A stretch of DNA of 64,000 nt from JAVVHE01 sp038238915 (GTDB lineage: Bacteria > Pseudomonadota > Alphaproteobacteria > Sphingomonadales > Sphingomonadaceae). Positions 58,255 to 64,000 of this stretch are shown one piece after another. The position numbers and the translations under genes were made by a program. The stretch's first letter is position 1. The number at the start of each line of letters is the position of its first letter. The notes under the pieces are model-generated. The model saw only the letters and a list, made by a program, of their open reading frames with translations, did no database searches and was not told where the DNA came from. The stretch spans positions 166,190 to 230,189 of the forward strand of contig JBBSFH010000002.1 in NCBI GenBank assembly GCA_038238915.1, read 5' to 3'.

Positions 58255-58979
58255 TGCCGATCTCCTCGGCGCGGCGGGCAAGAGCTTTGATCCGGGCACT
58301 GAAGGACGGATCCACTTATTGGTTTTACGATCATCTCGACCACGGCACACCTAAAGGCAGTCAGGCGCAGACTCTGGCCAGCCACGCCGCAACAAAGCCG
58401 GACAGCATAGATACGCTGCCGCTCTACATGTTCTATCATCCGGAAACGGCACTGGCTTCAGCGTCCGGCGCATTGCCGGCAGTTGAAGGCGTCAATGTCC
58501 GCCTCGCACGCGACATCGTCGGAACTGTCACCGGGGGTTGTACGCGGAAGGAAAAGAAGGTCAGCCACTGGCGCGCCGGGTTCATGACCCTCTCCGACCT
58601 GCTGTGCTCGCCCGTCCTTCCTCTGCCTGTCCCTCCGCCGCCGGCGGCGGCACCGCGCACCGAGTTTCTGCGTGCAACCGGTCTTGGTCCGATACTCTAT
58701 CCGGGGCTGGCGTTTCATCCGGCGCTCGTCGCCGAACGGATTAACGCGATCCGCGGAGAGGCAGCACGCACCGCCGATCCGGATTTCCTGGTCAGGCCAT
58801 CCGAGGGTCTGCCCGCCGAAATCCGCCGGGCCATCGCCGGCGAGGTAACTGCAAAGGACCGTGCGGCGCTTGAGCGGCCACGGGTTGTGCTCAGCACCCC
58901 ACTGACACGGGAAGACCCGCACTTCGAGCAGGCGCGCGTAGCCATCAGCCGGCGACGTGGCCGCCCGGCGAGTAACTGA
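58254..58979 (+). CDS. DUF6615-like protein, probably lacking its N-terminus
   Basis: A 241-residue frame. The stretch KDGSTYWFYDHLDHGTPKGS, then QAQTLASHAATK and LPLYMFYHPETAL, recalls the core of DUF6615 proteins (a PD-(D/E)XK-like group), where it would sit in the middle of the protein. The usual N-terminal region is absent and the frame starts abruptly, so this may be a 5'-truncated remnant. The C-terminal half (PALVAERINAIRGEAARTAD) has plausible helices. The family call is from memory and tentative. It lies convergently next to the AIPR gene. Confidence 0.45.
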   Translation: MPISSARRARALIRALKDGSTYWFYDHLDHGTPKGSQAQTLASHAATKPDSIDTLPLYMFYHPETALASASGALPAVEGVNVRLARDIVGTVTGGCTRKEKKVSHWRAGFMTLSDLLCSPVLPLPVPPPPAAAPRTEFLRATGLGPILYPGLAFHPALVAERINAIRGEAARTADPDFLVRPSEGLPAEIRRAIAGEVTAKDRAALERPRVVLSTPLTREDPHFEQARVAISRRRGRPASN

Positions 58980-59024
58980 CCGAAGCAAAGCCTTTCTGCG
59001 CCTGGTGACGCCTGCGCCCGCACT

Positions 59025-61100
59025 TCAGCCGGCCTCGCGCTGATCCTCGTCGAAAAGCCCGGCGGCGCGAACTTTCGCGACGCTCTCAAGCCCATGCTTC
59101 GCCTGTTTGACAGATGGTCTTCGCGACCACCCACCGGCCGCATAATTGGCGAGCGTCATGCAGATGCCGGCGAGCTTGAAATGCAGCACACCGCTGCGCT
59201 GGCCGGCTCCGGCCGTGGTGACCCAGACTGACGAGGGAATGCGCATGCACTCTTCGATCCTGGCATAATCTGCCACGTTCAGTCCGCTCGCCGGCTGGCC
59301 CGCGGCTACGGAACTACCGCCTGATACTGCTCCACTGAGCTCCGGCGGAAGCGGGTCAGCAAGCGCCGGCAGCCGGTTGTGCACATCGGCCCAGCAGTTT
59401 TCTTTCTTGAACCACTCGGTCGGATTTCGGCTCCCGACGCTTGCGCGAAGAACCTCGTCGATCTTCGGTGCCCAGGCGGTGATCAGCGCCTCCAGCTCGG
59501 GCGAGAGCCGCTGCTGCCTCCAGATCAGATCGAAATCGATACGCCCGCCGGTCCGTTCGCCAATCGTGGCAACCAGATACGCAGTGATGTTGGCGCCATA
59601 GGCCGGGAATTGCATGACGCGCACCAGACGTTCGGTCATCCGGTAAAGGATCGTCAGCGCGATCAGCCGCCGAAACCATGCCGCGTCAGGCGCCGCTGCA
59701 GTTGTCTCCTTGCGGCGCTGCATAAACGCCTGGAAATTCTTTTGCCCGCCGAATGCCACGCGCCACGGATACCCGTCCCAGGCCGAGAGGTAGCGGGCAA
59801 GGTCGAGTTTCCCGATCCGCCGCGCCTTTGGCGTCTGTTCGCGGAACGCCCGCTGCTCGGTGGTGCGATAGGATGCCTTCTGTTCGGCAGCCAGCCAAGA
59901 TCCCCGGGCGCGTTCGTAGAACCACCGTCCGCGACCGGACTCGAGCCAAGCGTTGTTCGCAAGCGTCTCGACCTCGCGGTGAAACGGATCACTGGCGGAG
60001 AAGTCCGCCTGCTGCACGGTGTTCTGCCGGTTTGCGGCTCGCGAGATCGACCCGACTATTTCCTCAAGATCGCCTTCGGTAACGTGGATGATCTTAACCG
60101 GCACCTCGACATTGCCGAGGGCTACGCTCTCCTTGCGCCGGGCGCGGTGGAGCGAAGCGGTGGTCTGGCCGCCATTGACGATCTGCAGCCCGCGAAGGCC
60201 GGTCAGGAAGACCGCGCCGTCCTCACGCTCAAGGCGGACCTCATCGGCGGTCGCCACCACACCGTTGTTGAACGCCAGAAACATCTCGGGCTGCTCGACC
60301 AGCGTGCGGCGCAGTTCGGCGTTGACCGACTTCCGCCCGGACAGACCGAGGAAAGCTCGAACGTTCAGCTCGAGCAGATGAGTGCCGTAGCGGTCGTAAA
60401 TACGTGAAAGCGTCTCGCCGGGGAATGCTGCGAGGTAAGCCTCATAATGGCCCGCGCCGGACGCCACGGGCAGACAGGCGATACGATGGCCGGAGAGCGC
60501 GACAAGATCGACATCGATATCGGCGCGCGTCTGACCCTCACCAAGAACTCGGTGCAGCCGGACCATGTCATAAAGATCGACCTCGACGGTCTTGCCATGG
60601 CTTTCAATTGTCGCCGGCAGTGCGCCGCCAGAGATCCCGTCAGTCAGGACGACGATGCGGAACCGGTCGATGCGCTCGCCGAGCGATGCGACCTGCCGGG
60701 CAAGGTCACTGGCCTCGGTGTTGGAGGGCTCGATCCGGTCGGCAAGTCCGCCAATGCATGCCGCGACGTAAGTGCCGGCCCGTTCCGCCGTCTTCAGTAA
60801 TTCAGACGCCGATACCCGCCGGGGCGGCAAGTCACCGGAATAATGGGTCGCGAACAGGGTCAGGTGCCCGGCATCCTCGTCGATCGCATAACCGCTGATC
60901 TGGAATGGCGAGCGGCCCACCCTGCCTTCCTGCGCCAGATCGAATGCTGCTTCGAAATGCCCGATCTCCTCAAGTTCATCGATGACAGTCCGGGTGAAAA
61001 GCGCCTCTGTCGAAGGCAGATCGACCGCAGGATCGTCTCGGGCATCATCAATCTCCGCCGCAAGTGTCCGCGCGAATTCCGCGGTCGCATCATCACTCAT
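59025..61100 (-). CDS. AIPR-family abortive-infection phage-resistance protein
   Basis: A 691-residue protein. The AIPR domain core is clear: RNVRAFLGLSGRKSVNAELR-like NVRAFLGLSGRKSVNAEL near residue 248, EMFLAFNNGVVATADEV near 274, LQIVNGGQTTASLHRAR near 306 and ISRAANRQNTVQQADFSASDPFHREVE near 350. AIPR proteins occur in phage-defence loci; their biochemical activity is not settled. It is last in a three-gene run, with its ATG overlapping the DUF4420 stop as ATGA. The protein likely acts with the Z1 helicase and nuclease upstream. Confidence 0.9.
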   Translation of the reverse strand: MSDDATAEFARTLAAEIDDARDDPAVDLPSTEALFTRTVIDELEEIGHFEAAFDLAQEGRVGRSPFQISGYAIDEDAGHLTLFATHYSGDLPPRRVSASELLKTAERAGTYVAACIGGLADRIEPSNTEASDLARQVASLGERIDRFRIVVLTDGISGGALPATIESHGKTVEVDLYDMVRLHRVLGEGQTRADIDVDLVALSGHRIACLPVASGAGHYEAYLAAFPGETLSRIYDRYGTHLLELNVRAFLGLSGRKSVNAELRRTLVEQPEMFLAFNNGVVATADEVRLEREDGAVFLTGLRGLQIVNGGQTTASLHRARRKESVALGNVEVPVKIIHVTEGDLEEIVGSISRAANRQNTVQQADFSASDPFHREVETLANNAWLESGRGRWFYERARGSWLAAEQKASYRTTEQRAFREQTPKARRIGKLDLARYLSAWDGYPWRVAFGGQKNFQAFMQRRKETTAAAPDAAWFRRLIALTILYRMTERLVRVMQFPAYGANITAYLVATIGERTGGRIDFDLIWRQQRLSPELEALITAWAPKIDEVLRASVGSRNPTEWFKKENCWADVHNRLPALADPLPPELSGAVSGGSSVAAGQPASGLNVADYARIEECMRIPSSVWVTTAGAGQRSGVLHFKLAGICMTLANYAAGGWSRRPSVKQAKHGLESVAKVRAAGLFDEDQREAG

Positions 61101-62083
61101 TCTCCGCCCCCGAACCTGCTTAGCACCGCTGCTGCGTCTTCCTGGAATCCGGCCAGCGCGCGGACCTCAAGCTGATAAGTTGCATCCGCAATGCCGAGCG
61201 CCACCTCGCCCCGCCGCAGTCGGGGAAACCCATCGCGTACCTCATAGAAGTCGGTTCCAGCCACTCGCACACGGGGTCCGAGATCGTCAGCGCCCGGTGC
61301 GAGGCCCCGGCGCAGCAGCGCATTGCGGAACGCGCTCCGCGCACGCTCGCTGCTCAGCTGTGTTTCGATGCGATCGGCAATATCCGCCAGAGTTTCACCA
61401 TCCGAAGCCTCCGTGAGTTGCACATGCGCTACATGCAGCGAGGTGAGCCCCACGTCATCGAGCTGATCCAAAGTGGAGACATGGAGCTGTCGCGCTCCGC
61501 CGAGCGAAGTCTTCACTTCAATACTGTCGCCCGCATTCTCAAAATCATGCAGGCCGTCATCAGGCGCCTTCCATGCGCCGGGCGCATCGGCACCGATATC
61601 CAGGAGCTGGCCGAACAGCAGCAGCTCGCCAATGATCCCGATCATTTCACTGCGCGACAGTGCCCCGGTCTGATCGCGCAGGAACGCTCGCCAAGCTGAA
61701 AGTCGCGCAGCGAACACGCTAAGCAGATCGTCTTCCGCCTCATTCTCCCCGCGGATCACCGCGCGCAGACAGTCGCTGCAGACAGCCGCAAATAGATCAC
61801 GGCGCGCCGGCTCCTCGAGCGACAGGACCAGCAGGACGCCAGCCGGATCGGCGACGCGCGAAAGCCGCAGGCCGCCGGTTTCAAACGAAGTGATGGCCCC
61901 ACCAGCCGTCCCAGGGGCGACAACGAGGCACGGCGCCCCGTCGGTTTCACGCAGTCCCGCGCGCAGATCGAGCCGGGCCGGCCGGGCCATGCGCCGGGTA
62001 CGGAACAGCCGGTCGCCGGGCGCTACTGCCGCCAGGTCAGTCCACTCCTCGAGCAGTGCTGCCGCATCAGGAACAGACGTCAC
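61097..62083 (-). CDS. PD-(D/E)XK nuclease-like protein (DUF4420)
   Basis: A 328-residue protein with GTG 62083 overlapping the Z1 stop as GTGA; an ATG at 62122 would overlap by 43 bases. The nuclease core is visible: MIGIIGELLLFGQLLDIGA supplies the first acidic residue, AWKAPDDGLHDF the second, and DSIEVKTSLGGARQLHVS gives the E-x-K pair, near residues 150-215. The family is a predicted restriction-endonuclease-fold partner in MORC/Z1 systems. Coupled on both sides to Z1 and AIPR. Confidence 0.88.
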   Translation of the reverse strand: MTSVPDAAALLEEWTDLAAVAPGDRLFRTRRMARPARLDLRAGLRETDGAPCLVVAPGTAGGAITSFETGGLRLSRVADPAGVLLVLSLEEPARRDLFAAVCSDCLRAVIRGENEAEDDLLSVFAARLSAWRAFLRDQTGALSRSEMIGIIGELLLFGQLLDIGADAPGAWKAPDDGLHDFENAGDSIEVKTSLGGARQLHVSTLDQLDDVGLTSLHVAHVQLTEASDGETLADIADRIETQLSSERARSAFRNALLRRGLAPGADDLGPRVRVAGTDFYEVRDGFPRLRRGEVALGIADATYQLEVRALAGFQEDAAAVLSRFGGGE

Positions 62084-64000
62084 GGCGCGGCCCGCTGCTG
62101 GACCGTATTCTCCAGTCGCCATTCTGCAGGCGCGGTTGGCGAGGTCGGAAAGCTTACGACCACACCCCACAGCGGTGTGCCCGGTTCGAGCCCTGCTCCT
62201 GCAGGATCAATCGGGTAAAGGATGAGGAGGCCCCGGCGGGGATCATCACCACGGATCTGGCGGATCCAAGGACCAGCCGGACGGTCGGCAGGGGGCTCAC
62301 CTTCTTCTGCAAGCACACGGTCAGTTTCCGCCTGGGCACGGGCATACTGATCGTCGGTTAGGTCAATCGCTTCGTCCAGCGGGCTGAGGATCGACTTGGT
62401 GATGAACCTCGCCGGCGTCGAGCGGGAGATCGGCGTGCGGCGCACGCTGCGCAGAGTGCGGCCCGCGACCTCGACGTCCGCGCCGACACCTGCCGGCACG
62501 AACAGCGTCCAGTCGCTCAACTCGCCCTGCTCCAGCTGGGCAGTAATGTACGCAGCCATGCGCTTGCCGTCGACATCGCTGCTCTCGGGCGGAAATGCCA
62601 GAGACTCCAGCAGTGCCGCGACACGGTTGCCACGAACATTACGCCAGAGAAGGCCGGCAGCCGGCGGCCGACCGCCGGGCCGGGACGGATCGATTTCCGG
62701 TTCGCCGTGTTCGAGGAGTAGTTCGTTCACTGCCCCGGCATTGGCTATGACGCTGTCGCCGTCGCGATACTGGACCGTCTGGATCTTGCCTTCACCGGCA
62801 TAGGTTACCGGCCGCAGTATGGCGTGCCGTCGTTTGTTGGCAGCCGTGACGTTCATGATGCTGTGCGCGCTGATGCTCAGCCCATAGAGTTTCGGGGTGC
62901 CGGCTGTGACGCGCATGTGCGCAAGCTGTTTGCGCAGATCCTCGTTGATCGTTGCGAGATGCCTGAACCAGCTTTCCATATCGATCGTTGTGTAAAGCCG
63001 GCAGAGGTCGGCATAGCCGCGCCGGTAACCGAACCAGCGACCCATCTGCAGCAGACTGTCATACTGGCGCGAAACCCGGAGGAAATAGCTGGTGGAAAGG
63101 CCTTCCAACGTCAGTCCGCGAGCGAGCTTGTCACCACCGATGACGATCACTGACAGGCTCTGCCCGGCCTCGTCGGCGGCATCATAGTCAATCCCCTGGC
63201 GGCTGCGGCCGTTGGAGACAGCGACCTGAATGCGGTCGGCTTCCTCGCCGAGCCGGGCCACCACATCCTGCCAGCCGACCCGGCGGACGGATCGCCCGAA
63301 CACGGTAGATGCCATCGCGTCTGTGGTGGGCTCGAAATCGTCGCGCCACAGCCGCTCAAGCGCGGCGAGCTCGTTCCTGTCATCGGCTGCGATCGCATTG
63401 CGGATCGAGCGCAGTTGAGCTTCTACCTGCTCATGGACCGGATCATGGACATCCTGGAAGCGCGAGACATGGACCAACATGGTCTTATGGGCATTTGCCT
63501 GTCCGCGTGCGGCGCGGGCGGCACAGCAGATGACGAAACTGCGGATCGCTTCGGCAAGGCTCGGTGGCACACGCGCCTCGCCTGACCAGACAGGTCGGAG
63601 AAATTTATCGTGCGGATCCGGTATCCAGCCCTCGCGAGTCTGGTCGAGATGGCGGATGAGCGGCAAACCGACGGCGTCGGCGTCGTCATCACGACCAAAG
63701 ATCGCAAGCGGTCCGAAATAATCGTTGGGTGCGGACAGCGAGACGATGAAGGCCGACGGAAACAGATCTGCTCCAAAATCCTGCGCGGCACGCTCGTCGT
63801 GGATCATGATGTTGGCGAATGGCGTCGCCGTATAGCCGATATAGGCACTGCGCCTGAACCCATCGAGCAGCGTACGGATCTGACCGTTGATGCGCTTGGG
63901 ATCATAATCTTCATCGAAGCTGCCATCCGGCAAAAACCCCTGCTCACCGGTATCAGGCGACGCCTGATCCGCCTCGTCGTCGATCACCAGCAGCGGGGCG
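62080..64000 (-). CDS. Z1-domain superfamily II helicase, 5' end outside window
   Basis: The frame is open to the window edge, so the N-terminal half with Walker A is missing. Visible: the Walker B region IDDEADQASPD at the very start, IGYTATPFANIMIHD about 50 residues later (motif III-like), GGDKLARGLTLEGLSTSYFL with VSRQYDSLLQMGRWFGYRRG (motifs V-VI), and the Z1 domain around these and beyond. About 640 residues are seen. Z1 proteins are known next to MORC-type ATPases, DNA methylases and DUF4420 nucleases in restriction-like islands. Transcription runs into DUF4420 and AIPR. Confidence 0.92.
   Translation of the reverse strand, partial: APLLVIDDEADQASPDTGEQGFLPDGSFDEDYDPKRINGQIRTLLDGFRRSAYIGYTATPFANIMIHDERAAQDFGADLFPSAFIVSLSAPNDYFGPLAIFGRDDDADAVGLPLIRHLDQTREGWIPDPHDKFLRPVWSGEARVPPSLAEAIRSFVICCAARAARGQANAHKTMLVHVSRFQDVHDPVHEQVEAQLRSIRNAIAADDRNELAALERLWRDDFEPTTDAMASTVFGRSVRRVGWQDVVARLGEEADRIQVAVSNGRSRQGIDYDAADEAGQSLSVIVIGGDKLARGLTLEGLSTSYFLRVSRQYDSLLQMGRWFGYRRGYADLCRLYTTIDMESWFRHLATINEDLRKQLAHMRVTAGTPKLYGLSISAHSIMNVTAANKRRHAILRPVTYAGEGKIQTVQYRDGDSVIANAGAVNELLLEHGEPEIDPSRPGGRPPAAGLLWRNVRGNRVAALLESLAFPPESSDVDGKRMAAYITAQLEQGELSDWTLFVPAGVGADVEVAGRTLRSVRRTPISRSTPARFITKSILSPLDEAIDLTDDQYARAQAETDRVLAEEGEPPADRPAGPWIRQIRGDDPRRGLLILYPIDPAGAGLEPGTPLWGVVVSFPTSPTAPAEWRLENTVQQRAAP

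Noticed and set aside
58458..58988. Minus-strand ORF of 176 codons opposite the DUF6615-like gene
   Set aside because: Low-complexity, Arg/Cys-rich translation without domain pattern; the plus frame gives a better protein.

Overview
The window reads as a GC-rich chromosome segment of an alphaproteobacterium, most likely a Sphingomonas-like member of the Sphingomonadales. Supporting this are a split, permuted two-piece tmRNA gene, GcrA, a BamF/DUF3035 lipoprotein, a SigF/NrsF sigma/anti-sigma pair, a CrtW-type carotenoid ketolase, a PEP-CTERM protein and the recombinase-DUF2924-DUF3489 module. Lineage is inference from gene content; no rRNA is present.

Layout. (1) 1-12.4 kb, plus strand: the division and cell wall cluster murF'-mraY-murD-ftsW-murG-(82-aa protein)-murC-murB-ddl-ftsQ-ftsA-ftsZ, almost every junction being a 1-4 base stop/start overlap. 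(2) 12.4-17.2 kb: ileS, lspA, a BamF-type lipoprotein, a candidate small RNA with C-rich loops, and two tiny entericidin-like lipoproteins. (3) 17.2-24.95 kb, minus strand: a histidine operon in the enteric order hisG-D-C-B-H-A-F-IE behind a YerC/TrpR-type regulator. hisD, a degenerate hisC and hisB are one continuous reading frame, and a serine hydrolase sits between hisF and hisIE. A divergent histidinol-phosphatase gene (hisN) shares a palindromic operator with the regulator. (4) 25.8-34.6 kb: crtW-like ketolase, sulfotransferase, tmRNA, SDR, class II aldolase-fold protein, thyA, a luxR/luxI quorum-sensing pair with a lux-box-like palindrome, selO, and an alpha/beta hydrolase. (5) 34.6-37.0 kb, minus: msrB-msrA-sigF-nrsF, a probable envelope oxidative-damage operon. 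(6) 37.3-46.3 kb, mostly plus: TPR protein, rpsF-rpsR-rplI, PEP-CTERM metalloprotease, gcrA (minus), ABC-2 permease, lepB, methyltransferase, rnc, era. (7) 46.3-55.1 kb: gpsA and tsaD (minus), hemC-hemD (plus), the end-joining pair ku-ligD (minus), a DUF1674 protein, an RsmB-type methyltransferase and tRNA-Thr(CGT). (8) 55.3-64 kb: a genomic island next to the tRNA, with a large serine recombinase, DUF2924 and DUF3489 proteins, two unknown small genes, and a minus-strand defence operon Z1 helicase (cut by the window end)-DUF4420 nuclease-AIPR.

Two features stand out. First, palindromic repeat elements of several families lie in intergenic gaps and also, in frame, inside essential or conserved genes (murD, the murB amino terminus, ileS, and both interdomain linkers of ligD). 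Members of one family encode nearly the same peptide in MurD and LigD, which resembles the Rickettsia palindromic elements. Second, the HisD-HisC-HisB fusion carries a HisC part that has lost the PLP-binding lysine. The defence operon matches the core of the MORC/Z1 restriction-like systems; its ATPase and methylase genes, if present, would be just beyond base 64000.
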